A program made the translations under genes and the position numbers. The notes under the pieces were generated by a model. The model did not search any database, was not told the origin of the DNA, and saw nothing but the letters and a program-made list of their open reading frames with translations. Shown piece after piece: positions 45,169-54,043 of a stretch of 64,000 nt of DNA (the stretch's first letter is position 1; every line of letters begins with the position of its first letter). The stretch is from Rikenellaceae bacterium. GTDB taxonomy: Bacteria; Bacteroidota; Bacteroidia; Bacteroidales; Rikenellaceae. Where the stretch lies: contig SUZN01000006.1 in assembly GCA_015059905.1 (NCBI GenBank), positions 1 to 64,000 of the forward strand. The letters are read 5' to 3'.

Positions 45169-45176
45169 CAAAAATA
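45169..45176 (-). promoter_or_regulatory. -7 box of the DUF4954 gene
   Basis: Minus-strand TATTTTTG fits TAnnTTTG, 39 nt before the ATG. Confidence 0.5.
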
Positions 45177-45211
45177 GTGAAAAAATATTAAAGTCTTTAT
45201 GCATAAAAAGC

Positions 45212-45239
45212 AAAAGGGCTGCCCGCAAGCAACCCCTTT
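45212..45239 (-). terminator. Terminator of the DUF3467 gene
   Basis: On the minus strand AAAGGGGTTGC and GCAGCCCTTT form a stem with a GC-rich loop, followed by a T-rich run. Confidence 0.65.
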
Positions 45240-45284
45240 CAGCACCAAAACTGATTAAAATATCCTTATCCGCAAATTGCGTGT

Positions 45285-45599
45285 TTAGGCTTTTCCCATA
45301 GGTCCCATATTGATGATTGGGTCTTCGGTGGTGTGAGGTTTGGGAATCTCAATCTTACCGATGTTGCTCTCATAGCGGGTGATGTTCTCCTGCAACGAGT
45401 AGAGCAGGCGTTTGGCGTGTTCGGGCGTGAGTATTATGCGACTCTTCACCTTCGCCTTCTTCAGACCTGGAAGGATGGTCGCAAAATCAACAATAAACTC
45501 CGATGTGGAGTGAGATATGATTGCCAGATTGGCGTAGTTGCCCTGTGCAATATCTTCTGTCAATTCTAACTCTATGCCGTTAGGTTTCAAATCTACCAT
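45285..45599 (-). CDS. DUF3467 domain-containing protein
   Basis: A 104-residue soluble protein. LELTEDIAQGNYANLAIISHSTSEFIVDFATILPG and VKSRIILTPEHAKRLLYSLQENI are the DUF3467 pattern. The function is unknown. The small single-domain family is frequent in Bacteroidetes, sometimes near RNA polymerase genes. It has its own promoter (45623-45630) and terminator. The sequence before the ATG (CCTTAATAACGAGAGCT) resembles that before the SDR gene at 14153. Confidence 0.85.
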   Translation of the reverse strand: MVDLKPNGIELELTEDIAQGNYANLAIISHSTSEFIVDFATILPGLKKAKVKSRIILTPEHAKRLLYSLQENITRYESNIGKIEIPKPHTTEDPIINMGPMGKA

Positions 45600-45622
45600 A
45601 GCTCTCGTTATTAAGGTTCACG

Positions 45623-45630
45623 CAAAATTA
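45623..45630 (-). promoter_or_regulatory. -7 box of the DUF3467 gene
   Basis: Minus-strand TAATTTTG fits TAnnTTTG, 24 nt before the ATG. Confidence 0.5.
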
Positions 45631-45649
45631 CACATCATCGCCCTCGGTT

Positions 45650-45698
45650 GAATTGTTTTTGTGGTAAAGTTTTCCATAATTTATTAACAAAACAATTC
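45650..45698. repeat. 10-bp inverted repeat upstream of the LysE-cmk operon
   Basis: GAATTGTTTT (45650-45659) and AAAACAATTC (45689-45698), 29 nt apart, lie between two divergent promoters. Could be a regulator site or a hairpin. Confidence 0.4.
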
Positions 45699-45790
45699 TC
45701 TTTGGGCTGCCAAATGGGCATATTCAGGCAATAATCGAGCCACACTGTCTGAAACTGCTTTCAATGCTTTAATATTTCATATTAAATTCC

Positions 45791-45798
45791 TAACTTTG
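45791..45798 (+). promoter_or_regulatory. -7 box of the LysE-cmk-ispH operon
   Basis: TAACTTTG fits TAnnTTTG, 23 nt before the ATG at 45821. Confidence 0.6.
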
Positions 45799-45820
45799 CA
45801 CCGAAGAAAATATTTTAACG

Positions 45821-46486
45821 ATGATAGTTAGTGCGATTGATATATTTTTCAGAGGTCTGGCAGTAGGTCTTGCCTCGTCAATCACGGTTGGTCCTGTTGC
45901 GGTGCTCTGCATCCAGCGCACATTGAGCAAAAACCGCCGTTCGGGATTGGCTTCGGGAGCGGGTGTTGCGGTGGCAGATATGCTGATGGCGATTATCGCC
46001 TTCTTCTTCTACTCGATGTTGCAGACTCAGATTGAGGAGTATAGCGCTATATTACAGGTCGTTGGTGGTATTTTTGTGGTGATTGTGGGTGTCTATATCT
46101 TCTTTCAGAACCCTGTGCCGCAGATACGTCGCAACCGCGCAGGCAAGACCAACCTGTGGCAGGATTTCTCGTCGATGTTTGTTATCACACTTGCCAACTT
46201 TGTGGTTGTCATCCCTTACCTTCTGGCATTCTTTGCGATGTTCAACGTGGGCTTGCAGTCGTCGGTGAGCGATGTCGCATCGCTGGCGCTCAGCGCACTG
46301 ACCATCCTCGGCTTCTTCGCGGGCGCAATGTCGTGGTGGGTTATGCTCACCTTCATCATCGACTTCTTCCGTCGTCGTTTCCGCCCACGCCATATGCTCA
46401 CAATCAACCACGTTGCAGGTGTGATTATCGGTGTATTGGGTATTTATACTATTCTCTCTACGTTTTTTAATATTTTACCGAAATAA
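45821..46486 (+). CDS. LysE family transporter
   Basis: A 221-residue inner-membrane protein with six hydrophobic segments. The N-terminal FRGLAVGLASSITVGPVAVLCIQRTLSKNRRSGLASGAGVAVAD is the LysE/RhtB signature (P-G-P-type turn and GxxxGxxxGD-like element). The family exports amino acids. The substrate is not predictable. Its stop shares one base with the cmk start (TAATG), so it is the first gene of a long operon. Confidence 0.88.
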   Translation: MIVSAIDIFFRGLAVGLASSITVGPVAVLCIQRTLSKNRRSGLASGAGVAVADMLMAIIAFFFYSMLQTQIEEYSAILQVVGGIFVVIVGVYIFFQNPVPQIRRNRAGKTNLWQDFSSMFVITLANFVVVIPYLLAFFAMFNVGLQSSVSDVASLALSALTILGFFAGAMSWWVMLTFIIDFFRRRFRPRHMLTINHVAGVIIGVLGIYTILSTFFNILPK

Positions 46487-47178
46487 TGGATAAGAAAAAG
46501 ATAGTTATCGCCATCGACGGTTTCTCGTCGTGTGGCAAGAGTACGTTTGCCAAGGCTATTGCCTCGAAGCTCGGTTATATCTTCATCGATACGGGCGCTA
46601 TGTATCGTGCCGTGACGCTATATGCGTTGGAGCAGGGCGCTATCGTGGATGGCGTGGTCGATGAGGCGCGTATAGTCGAGTTGCTGCCAGAGGTTGAGAT
46701 TTCGTTCCGTTTTAACGAGGCACGCGGCGCAAGCGATATCTATGTCAATGGCGTGTATGCCGAGGAGCGTATCCGCACAATCGAGGTGAGCAACTGCGTG
46801 AGCCGAGTAAGCTCAATCGGCGAGGTGCGCGAGAAGCTGGTTGCTATGCAGCAGCAGATGGGACGCTCCAGAGGCGTTGTGATGGATGGTCGTGATATCG
46901 GCACAGTGGTTTTCCCCGATGCCGAGATGAAGATATTTATGACAGCCGATGCGGGTGTGCGTGCCGAGCGCCGTTACAAGGAGCTAACAGCCAAGGGCGA
47001 CGATGTGACGCTGGAGGAGATTTTGGAGAATGTAATCTCTCGCGATAAGGCGGATATGACACGTGCCATTTCGCCACTGCGTCGCGCCGAGGATGCGCTG
47101 GAGCTTGACAATAGTTATATGAGCGTTGAGGAGCAGATGGCGTGGTTTATGGAGCGATATAACGAGATTGTAGGGTAG
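46486..47178 (+). CDS. cmk: Cytidylate kinase
   Basis: A 230-residue cytoplasmic NMP kinase (CMP/dCMP + ATP to CDP/dCDP + ADP). The P-loop is GFSSCGKST (residues 12-20), followed by GYIFIDTGAMYRAVT and the conserved MDGRDIGTVVFPDAEMKIFMTA. RAERRYKEL forms the lid. Translation is coupled to the LysE gene, and ispH starts 1 nt after the stop. The cmk-ispH pairing is conserved in Bacteroidales. Confidence 0.95.
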   Translation: MDKKKIVIAIDGFSSCGKSTFAKAIASKLGYIFIDTGAMYRAVTLYALEQGAIVDGVVDEARIVELLPEVEISFRFNEARGASDIYVNGVYAEERIRTIEVSNCVSRVSSIGEVREKLVAMQQQMGRSRGVVMDGRDIGTVVFPDAEMKIFMTADAGVRAERRYKELTAKGDDVTLEEILENVISRDKADMTRAISPLRRAEDALELDNSYMSVEEQMAWFMERYNEIVG

Positions 47179-47179
47179 T

Positions 47180-48049
47180 ATGTACGTCGAGATAGATCAA
47201 AATTCGGGATTCTGCTTCGGTGTGGTGCGCGCCATCTCAAAGGCGGAGTCGGCTCTGCGGGAGTTGGGCGGCGAGGTCTATTCGCTGGGCGATATCGTGC
47301 ATAACCGTATGGAGGTGCAGCGCCTGGAGTCGCTCGGTCTGCGAACCGTAACGCACGAGGCGATGCCATCGTTGCAGGGTCGTGACCTCTTCATCCGCGC
47401 ACACGGTGAGCCTCCCACTACCTTTCAGTGTGCCGAGGAGTTGGGTATCAACGTCATCGACGCAACGTGCCCTGTGGTGGCGCAGTTGCAGCGCAAGGTT
47501 GTGGCGGCGTATGAGAAGATGCAGGCGGTGCAGGGACAGGTTGTAATCCTTGGCAAGCGTGGTCACGCCGAGGTTGTCGGTTTGACGGGACAGGTACAGG
47601 ATAAAGCTATCGTTGTGGAGCGCGAGGCGGATTTGGAGCAGATAGATTTCTCGCGACCTATATTCTTCCTCTCGCAGACTACGCAGAGTGTGGCTCTGTT
47701 CTGGTCGCTGGCGGAGCGAATGAAGGAGCGCATCAAGAGTGCCGATATGCTCACCGTTGATGACACTATCTGCCGCCGTGTATCCAACCGCGAGAAGGCG
47801 TTGAGCGAATTTGCGGCGCGCTTCGATGTGGTGGTCTTTGTCTGCGGCAAGAAGTCGAGCAACGGCAAGGTGCTGTTTGATGTCTGCCACAAGGCGAATG
47901 CTCGCTCGTATAATATCGAGGAGGAGACCGAGTTGCAGGCAGAGTGGTTTGAGGGGTGCCATAGCGTGGGTATTTGCGGTGCGACCTCTACGCCAGCGTG
48001 GCTGATGGAGCGTGTGGCAAATTATATTAAAGAGAGATTTGTGGGATAA
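47180..48049 (+). CDS. ispH: 4-hydroxy-3-methylbut-2-enyl diphosphate reductase
   Basis: A 289-residue iron-sulfur enzyme, the last step of the MEP isoprenoid pathway (HMBPP to IPP and DMAPP). The three cluster-binding cysteines are visible at C12 (SGFCFGV), C97 (DATCPVV) and C198 (DDTICRR). RAHGEPP and SLGDIVHN are typical. The C-terminal SVGICGATSTPAWLME is also conserved. It is translated within the LysE-cmk operon. Confidence 0.95.
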   Translation: MYVEIDQNSGFCFGVVRAISKAESALRELGGEVYSLGDIVHNRMEVQRLESLGLRTVTHEAMPSLQGRDLFIRAHGEPPTTFQCAEELGINVIDATCPVVAQLQRKVVAAYEKMQAVQGQVVILGKRGHAEVVGLTGQVQDKAIVVEREADLEQIDFSRPIFFLSQTTQSVALFWSLAERMKERIKSADMLTVDDTICRRVSNREKALSEFAARFDVVVFVCGKKSSNGKVLFDVCHKANARSYNIEEETELQAEWFEGCHSVGICGATSTPAWLMERVANYIKERFVG

Positions 48050-48062
48050 TAAATTTTTGATT

Positions 48063-48509
48063 ATGAGATATTTAATTAGAGCAGTGAAATATTTTCTGAT
48101 GTTCTGCGTTTTGTATTTGGGAGTGGTGTGGTTGAGCGTTATGACAACACAAGGAATGGATGTCAGTGTGTGGGACTACGTCTCGGCTACACTTGCTACA
48201 CAGCGCGGTAAGATGCTCGTTGCGGCTGTTGTGCTGCTCTCGGCAGCCTATCCACGTTTTGGCTTTGTTACACGTCGCGTGGAGTGGGATATGGAGCAGG
48301 GCGCTGACCGCCTGCTGGAGTTGTTCGCAGCGGCGGGCTTTCAGCTTAAGAGCAGGAGCGAGGGCAAGATGGTGTTTGCTGCCAGCAATATTTTAGACCG
48401 CCTTGTGATGCTTTTCGAGGATGAGATTGAGGTCGAGCAGCAGGGCAATGAGATTGTCGTTAGCGGCATCCGTCGTGGTGTGGCGAAGATTGTTTACAGA
48501 TTGAATTAA
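48063..48509 (+). CDS. Small inner-membrane protein of unknown function
   Basis: A 148-residue protein. Two hydrophobic helices (about residues 9-30 and 50-66) precede a soluble C-terminal domain of about 80 residues with alternating charge. I do not recognise a family. I chose the ATG at 48063 because it gives a standard membrane-protein N-terminus with positive residues before the helix. It lies 13 nt after ispH and 17 nt before the S41 protease gene, so it belongs to the operon. Confidence 0.75.
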   Translation: MRYLIRAVKYFLMFCVLYLGVVWLSVMTTQGMDVSVWDYVSATLATQRGKMLVAAVVLLSAAYPRFGFVTRRVEWDMEQGADRLLELFAAAGFQLKSRSEGKMVFAASNILDRLVMLFEDEIEVEQQGNEIVVSGIRRGVAKIVYRLN

Positions 48510-48526
48510 ACTCTAAACGGGAGTAT

Positions 48527-50200
48527 ATGAGAAGAAGATTGCTTCGCGCGGGTGTGGTGCTTGTGGTTGCTGCGGCAGCTGTGCTGGGTATCCACTCGAC
48601 CAAAGATGATATGGGCTTGGGTCGCAATATGGAGATTATGGTCAATATGATGCGCGAGCTCAATCTGCAATATGTCGATGAGGTCAGCCCCGACAAACTT
48701 ATGGGCGATGGTGCGCAGGGTATGGTGCGTAACCTCGACCCCTACACACAATATATGTCGGAGGAGGAGATGACCGACTTCGAGGTGATGGCTACGGGTA
48801 AGTATGGCGGTATTGGTGCCACCATCAGAATGAAGCGCGACAGTAGCGGCGTGGTTATCTCACAGCCATACAAGGGCTCGCCCTCGGATTTGGCGGGATT
48901 GAAGATTGGCGATAAGTTCGTGCGTATTGATGACGAGGATGTTACCAAATGCACCACTGCCGAGGTTTCATCACGCCTGAAGGGTACCCCTGGTACGAAG
49001 GTCAAGCTCGCCATCAAACGCCTGATGACGGGCAAGGTGGAGGAGATGGAGATTACCCGTGCGAGAATTGCTATCCCTGGTGTGCCTTATGCGGGTTTCT
49101 TGGAGGATGGCATCGCATATATCCGCCACGCTGATTTCTCGGACGGCTGCTATGACGATATGCGCGCTATGGTGGAGCGTCTGCGTCAGGAGCAGACTAT
49201 TAGAGGTGTGGTGCTTGACTATCGCGATAATGGCGGCGGTTCGGTGAGCGAGGCAGTGAAGATTCTCTCGATGTTTGTGCCAAAGGGTGAGAAGGTGCTT
49301 GAGATGAAGGGTCGCACCGAGCGCTCGAAGCGCGAATACAGGACAGAGTCGGTGCCTGTGCTGGGCGATGTGCCTGTGGTGGCGTTGATAAGCCCTACGT
49401 CGGCATCGGCGTCGGAGATTGTCTGCGGTGCGTTGCAGGATTTGGACCGTGCTGTGCTGATGGGTCAGCGCTCTTATGGCAAGGGCTTGGTGCAGTCGGT
49501 GGTGCCGCTGGGTTATAACGCCTACCTGAAGCTCACCACAGCGAAGTATTACATCCCTTCGGGACGTTGCGTGCAGCGTATAAGCTACAACCACGATGAC
49601 AATCAGAAGGATGAAAACCTGCCCGATTCGCTTATCAACGAGTTCTCGACACGCAACGGTCGTAAGGTCTATGACGGCAAAGGTTTGATGCCCGATGTGA
49701 AGATTGAGCCAGAGTATATATCTACCTTTGCAGTGATGCTCTATAACCTCGGCTACATCGAGGATTACCTCGATGAATGGATGCGTAAGCACCCCAATAT
49801 GACGATTGACAACAAGACATTCTCAATCTCGGACGAGGATTACGAAGCGTTTGTGAAGTTTATGGCAGATAAGGATGTGCCATATCAGTCGCAGACGCGT
49901 GATGCACTTGAGCAACTGAAAAAACGTGCCAAGGATGAGCGTTATGACGATGCCTTTGCCGAGGATTTGAAGCAGATAGAGTCAAAACTCAAGGACCAGA
50001 AGGCGGATAACCTGCGCCACTATCGTCGCGAGATTACCGACCTGATAAACAGCGACGTGGTGTTACGCCACAACTACTACGAGGGCGTGGTGGAGTACAA
50101 CCTACGCTCGGACAGCACCGTGAGGAAGGCTGTGGAGTTGTTGCGTGATGGCGAGCGCTACAAGGAGATTCTTACGAAGCAGGATACACAGCGTAACTAA
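48527..50200 (+). CDS. S41 family C-terminal processing peptidase
   Basis: A 557-residue exported serine protease with an N-terminal signal anchor. A PDZ domain (about 85-175: GGIGATIRMKRDSSGVVISQPYKGSPSDLAGLKIGDKF) precedes the S41 core with DYRDNGGGSVSEAV, the catalytic Ser in SPTSASASEIV and the Lys in RSYGKGLVQS. A C-terminal helical extension of about 180 residues follows. CtpA-type proteases trim periplasmic proteins at C-termini. The gene ends directly before the histidine kinase. Confidence 0.92.
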   Translation: MRRRLLRAGVVLVVAAAAVLGIHSTKDDMGLGRNMEIMVNMMRELNLQYVDEVSPDKLMGDGAQGMVRNLDPYTQYMSEEEMTDFEVMATGKYGGIGATIRMKRDSSGVVISQPYKGSPSDLAGLKIGDKFVRIDDEDVTKCTTAEVSSRLKGTPGTKVKLAIKRLMTGKVEEMEITRARIAIPGVPYAGFLEDGIAYIRHADFSDGCYDDMRAMVERLRQEQTIRGVVLDYRDNGGGSVSEAVKILSMFVPKGEKVLEMKGRTERSKREYRTESVPVLGDVPVVALISPTSASASEIVCGALQDLDRAVLMGQRSYGKGLVQSVVPLGYNAYLKLTTAKYYIPSGRCVQRISYNHDDNQKDENLPDSLINEFSTRNGRKVYDGKGLMPDVKIEPEYISTFAVMLYNLGYIEDYLDEWMRKHPNMTIDNKTFSISDEDYEAFVKFMADKDVPYQSQTRDALEQLKKRAKDERYDDAFAEDLKQIESKLKDQKADNLRHYRREITDLINSDVVLRHNYYEGVVEYNLRSDSTVRKAVELLRDGERYKEILTKQDTQRN

Positions 50201-50206
50201 TTGAAG

Positions 50207-51385
50207 ATGAAGTTCCCTACACAATTCAAAATATCGTTTCGCAGTAGAATGTCGATACTCTTAATCGGTATCGTGCTGGCGTCGTTGTCGCTATTCTACA
50301 CCAATCGTCTGGCAGATGTGCTGCGCCAGAAGGAGCAGAACGATGTGACGTTGTGGGCAGCAGCGATGGAGCGTGTGAGTCACGATGCATTTGGCAACTA
50401 CCGCACCGACCCGCTTATTTCGCACATCTTGAGCACGCAGAACAATATCCCTTTCATCGTAACCGACGAGAACCTCCAGCTGATTGTGAGTAACCGCATC
50501 GAGGAGGAGGTGTTGCACGACCCCGATAAGTTTCGCCGCAAGCTGGACGAACTGACCGAGCAGAACACGCCCCGCCAGGTGCGTATGATGTGGTCGCCAG
50601 GGCATAGCCATATAATCTTTTACGGCAGGTCACAGCTGCTGACAGCATTGTACTATTTCCCTTATGTTCAGTGGCTTATCATTGCGATATTTGTTGTCTT
50701 TACCTTCATTGCGCTGCAATCCACCAAGCAGGATGAGCAAAACCGAGTGTGGATTGGTTTGGCGAAGGAGACCGCCCATCAGTTGGGTACGCCCACCTCG
50801 TCGCTATTGGGGTGGATAGAGTACCTCCGTACGCAGGAGGTTGATCAGACGGCTGTTGAGGAGATGAATAAGGACCTGACCCACCTGATGAAGATTGTCG
50901 ATCGTTTTTCGAAGATTGGCTCCGAGGCTGTGCTTACGCCAAATAGCGTGAATGAGGTTGTGGGCGACACGGTGATGTATTTCCGCAAGCGCGTGCCACG
51001 CAACGTGACACTCTCCTATAACGGTCTGGCTATGGCACCCGTAAAGGCAAACCTCAATGTGGCGCTGTTCGAGTGGGTGGTTGAGAATTTGATGAAGAAT
51101 GCACTTGATGCGATGCAGGGCAGGGGCGAGATTGATGTGCGCCTCTCGGCAAACGAGCATCAAGTCATCATCGATGTGAGCGATACGGGTAAGGGTATCG
51201 CCAAAAGTAATTGGAAGCGAGTATTCGAGCCTGGCTTTACCACCAAAACACGTGGCTGGGGTTTGGGGTTGTCGCTCTCGCGCCGTATCGTGGAGGATTA
51301 CCATCACGGTAAGATTGGGGTCCTGAGGTCGGAGGTTGGCAAGGGTACAACCTTCCGCATAATACTTAAACGAGTTGAAGAGTAA
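50207..51385 (+). CDS. Membrane sensor histidine kinase (no adjacent response regulator)
   Basis: A 392-residue two-helix sensor kinase. Transmembrane helices lie at about 15-35 and 145-168, with a short periplasmic domain (about 100 residues) between. The H-box is KETAHQLGTPTSSLLGW, and the N-box is VENLMKNALDAM. G boxes are DVSDTGKGI and GWGLGLSLSRRIV. There is no HAMP. A TTG start 6 nt upstream is possible, but ATG 50207 is preferred. No response regulator gene is nearby, so it is an orphan kinase. Its stop overlaps the DUF4271 start by 1 nt. Confidence 0.88.
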   Translation: MKFPTQFKISFRSRMSILLIGIVLASLSLFYTNRLADVLRQKEQNDVTLWAAAMERVSHDAFGNYRTDPLISHILSTQNNIPFIVTDENLQLIVSNRIEEEVLHDPDKFRRKLDELTEQNTPRQVRMMWSPGHSHIIFYGRSQLLTALYYFPYVQWLIIAIFVVFTFIALQSTKQDEQNRVWIGLAKETAHQLGTPTSSLLGWIEYLRTQEVDQTAVEEMNKDLTHLMKIVDRFSKIGSEAVLTPNSVNEVVGDTVMYFRKRVPRNVTLSYNGLAMAPVKANLNVALFEWVVENLMKNALDAMQGRGEIDVRLSANEHQVIIDVSDTGKGIAKSNWKRVFEPGFTTKTRGWGLGLSLSRRIVEDYHHGKIGVLRSEVGKGTTFRIILKRVEE

Positions 51386-52464
51386 TGTTCGAACATAGTA
51401 AAGATATAATCACGCCATCGGGTCTTGACACCCTTTCGGAGCGCGCCCTGCGTCGTTTGACCGACCGCTGGACGGGCTCGTTGCACGATGCCGACTCGTT
51501 GCTGGATGCTCGCTCGCTTGAGCAGGCAACCTCTGCCGATACCTTCTCGGAGATTGTGGGGCAGTGGCGCAAGGCGCGTGAGATATATCACGATGGCTCG
51601 GTTGAGGAGGTCTTTGGTGAGGCTTCTTCGTTAGCCGAGGGTGCGAAGGATGTTGTGGCAGAGGTAGAACCTTTGGCGGCGAGCGCAACAGACTCTTTGC
51701 TGAACGCTACGGACTCTCTCTCCGTAGCTGTCACATCTGTTGCAGAGCCTTTTGATGTGATTGCCAGCGAGGAGATTTTCCTCTCTTCGATGGAGCGCGG
51801 TCTGGGCGAGTGGATGCCTATGTTGTATGATGTGCTGATTATTGGGGCACTCCTATATTATATATTTTGTCTGTATCGCTATTTTGACGATATCGTGGCT
51901 CTGTTCCACTCGGTCTTTCAGCATCAGGTGGTCTCAACCGACCGTTCGGGTGAGCGTCGTCGCAGCGATATATTCTATGGCGCGCTGGGTAAACTCTTTA
52001 TGATGGGTTTGTTTTTTGTAGGTCTGCTGGTGGCACTTGTTACGCGCCGTGCAGAGTCGTTGCTGACGATGGAGCAGCTCTTCTATATGCCCTTTGTCGC
52101 TATGGCGGTCTTTATCGTTGTGATTTGTGTGCAGTATGTTATGCTGGCTACGATGGGCTTTGTCACACGTTCGATGAATGAGGTGGCGCAGTTGATGCGT
52201 ATCCGTTTGATATATTTCGTGCTGGCTGCCGTGATGGTCGCTCCTGTGCTGCTTGTTGCGCTTATGGGGTCGGGCGGAAGCTATGCTGTGTGGCAAAATG
52301 TGGGATTTATTGCCGCTATAATGGCTTTTGGATTGTTTGTTAGGGAGAGTGTAGGTTTCTTTATTTCAAAAAAAGTTTCGATTTTGCATTGGATTTTGTA
52401 CCTTTGCACCGTCGAAATCCTACCCTTGACACTTTTGTGGCAAGGAGTGGTGAGACTTGCGTGA
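51385..52464 (+). CDS. DUF4271 domain-containing membrane protein
   Basis: A 359-residue protein. The first 130 residues are Ser/Ala/Asp-rich and probably disordered. The rest contains about six hydrophobic segments of the DUF4271 family, which in Bacteroidetes commonly precedes hemD. The function is unknown. The stretch coding for its C-terminus contains a probable internal promoter (52399-52406) for hemD. Confidence 0.82.
   Translation: MFEHSKDIITPSGLDTLSERALRRLTDRWTGSLHDADSLLDARSLEQATSADTFSEIVGQWRKAREIYHDGSVEEVFGEASSLAEGAKDVVAEVEPLAASATDSLLNATDSLSVAVTSVAEPFDVIASEEIFLSSMERGLGEWMPMLYDVLIIGALLYYIFCLYRYFDDIVALFHSVFQHQVVSTDRSGERRRSDIFYGALGKLFMMGLFFVGLLVALVTRRAESLLTMEQLFYMPFVAMAVFIVVICVQYVMLATMGFVTRSMNEVAQLMRIRLIYFVLAAVMVAPVLLVALMGSGGSYAVWQNVGFIAAIMAFGLFVRESVGFFISKKVSILHWILYLCTVEILPLTLLWQGVVRLA
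52399..52406 (+). promoter_or_regulatory. Internal -7 box for hemD-rnpA-yidD
   Basis: TACCTTTG fits TAnnTTTG and lies inside the DUF4271 coding end, 80 nt before hemD. Confidence 0.45.
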
Positions 52465-52486
52465 GGATAGTAACTAAAAAATAGAA

Positions 52487-53335
52487 ATGGTAAAACGAGT
52501 ATTAGTGTCACAGCCCCGACCTGCGGTGATTGAGAAGTCACCCTTCTATGAGCTGATGACAAAGCACAAGGTTGATGTAGATTTCAAACCCCTTATTCGT
52601 GTTGTGGGTGTTAGCTTGAAGGAGTTTCGCTCGCAGCGTATCGAGATATTAGATCATACCGCAGTAATTTTCACATCGCGAACAACCGTTGATAGCTTCT
52701 TTAAGGTGTGCGAGGAGGCTCGCATCACAGTCCCCGAGACAATGAAGTATATCTGTAATACAGAGGCTGTTGCGCTCTATTTGCAGAAGTATATTGTCTA
52801 TCGTAAGCGTAAGATTTCATTTGCTGATGGTACATTCACATCGCTGTTGGAGCTTATCATCAAGCATAAGAGCGAGCGTTTCCTGCTTGCCTTGAGTGAG
52901 CCTCATAAGCCCGAGCTTCCAGAGACACTCACCAAGCTCAAGATTAACTACGACCCCGTTATCCTGGCGCTCACTGTGGCTGCCGATATGGCGGAGGTGA
53001 AGCCTGCAGAGTATGATGTGATGGCGCTCTACTCGCCCTCTGACGTGAAGAGCGTGATGGATAACTTCAAGACCGAGGAGTTGCCCGTAATCGCCACTTT
53101 TGGTGAGGCTACATTGCGTGCAGCATTGGATGCAGGTATGAAGGTTAAGGCGTCGGCACCATCGCCCGAGGCTCCTTCGATGGCTAAGGCTCTCGATATC
53201 TACATCTCGAAGGTCGAGCGTGGCGAGGAGGTTGGCGATGCCGAGCTACATACCGACGAGGCGAAGGAGGAGTTTATCCGCACCCAGCAGACCAAGCTCG
53301 CCAAGAAGAGCCGTACACGTTCTACCGCAAAATAG
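52487..53335 (+). CDS. hemD: Uroporphyrinogen-III synthase
   Basis: A 282-residue cytoplasmic two-domain HemD that cyclises hydroxymethylbilane to uroporphyrinogen III for tetrapyrroles. VLVSQPRP, VIFTSRTTVDSFF, MALYSPSDVKSVMDNF and IATFGEATLRAALDAGM correspond to the U3S fold. Sequence identity in this family is low, so it is identified partly from its position in the conserved DUF4271-hemD-rnpA-yidD order. It has a Lys/Arg-rich C-terminal tail. Haem supply matters here because the window encodes several c-type cytochromes. Confidence 0.85.
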   Translation: MVKRVLVSQPRPAVIEKSPFYELMTKHKVDVDFKPLIRVVGVSLKEFRSQRIEILDHTAVIFTSRTTVDSFFKVCEEARITVPETMKYICNTEAVALYLQKYIVYRKRKISFADGTFTSLLELIIKHKSERFLLALSEPHKPELPETLTKLKINYDPVILALTVAADMAEVKPAEYDVMALYSPSDVKSVMDNFKTEELPVIATFGEATLRAALDAGMKVKASAPSPEAPSMAKALDIYISKVERGEEVGDAELHTDEAKEEFIRTQQTKLAKKSRTRSTAK

Positions 53336-53341
53336 AGTTCT

Positions 53342-53758
53342 ATGACCCCACACACTCTCCCCAGAAGTGAGCGATTGCGTTCGCTCAAATCCATACGTCG
53401 AATGTTCGGCGAGGGTAAGAGTGGTTTTGTCTATCCCTTTCGCTTTGCCTACTATGTATCGCATCGGGGCGAGGAGAATTCACTATTAGAAAATGATAAA
53501 AACTTTAGCGGCATCGAGATTATGTTCTCGGTGCCGAAGAAGTTTCATAAGCGAGCCAACAAACGCAACCTGCTCAAGCGCCGCACTCGCGAGGCATATC
53601 GTTTGAATGAGTGTCGTGACGCGTTGCGTGCAAAGCTCTCGGAGCAAGGCTCGACCATTGATATGGCACTTATATACTCCACCAAGGAGATTCACTCGTA
53701 TAAAACCATCAGCAATGCAGTTCAGCGAATTTTGGAGCAAATTTGTGAAGGTTTGTAG
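53342..53758 (+). CDS. rnpA: Ribonuclease P protein component
   Basis: A 138-residue basic protein that aids RNase P RNA in tRNA 5' processing. The RNR motif is [19 protein letters not shown]. The N-terminal [20 protein letters not shown] is standard. It starts 6 nt after hemD and overlaps the yidD start by 44 nt, the common rnpA-yidD arrangement. Confidence 0.92.
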   Translation: MTPHTLPRSERLRSLKSIRRMFGEGKSGFVYPFRFAYYVSHRGEENSLLENDKNFSGIEIMFSVPKKFHKRANKRNLLKRRTREAYRLNECRDALRAKLSEQGSTIDMALIYSTKEIHSYKTISNAVQRILEQICEGL

Positions 53759-53975
53759 GCGGGTGGCTATCTTTCCGTTTGTGGTGCTGGTGAGGTTTTA
53801 TCAGCTATGCATCTCGCCTCTCACGCCCTCGGCGTGCCGTTTCACCCCCACCTGCTCGCAGTATGCCCTGGAGGCATTACGTAAGCACGGATTATTTAAG
53901 GGCTTGTGGCTTACGGTGAGGCGCCTGGCGCGTTGTCACCCTTGGGGTGGCAGTGGATATGACCCTGTGCCATAA
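53715..53975 (+). CDS. yidD: Membrane protein insertion efficiency factor YidD
   Basis: An 86-residue membrane-associated protein that supports YidC-mediated insertion. The cysteine-rich [19 protein letters not shown] and [17 protein letters not shown] are the YidD signatures. I chose the ATG at 53715, overlapping rnpA by 44 nt. Upstream codons in frame do not resemble the family. Confidence 0.92.
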   Translation: MQFSEFWSKFVKVCRRVAIFPFVVLVRFYQLCISPLTPSACRFTPTCSQYALEALRKHGLFKGLWLTVRRLARCHPWGGSGYDPVP

Positions 53976-54043
53976 ATGAAAAATCGTGAGGGGAGTGAGA
54001 AAGGACGTGACCTATTATTGAAAAAACCTAAAACTAAACTACT

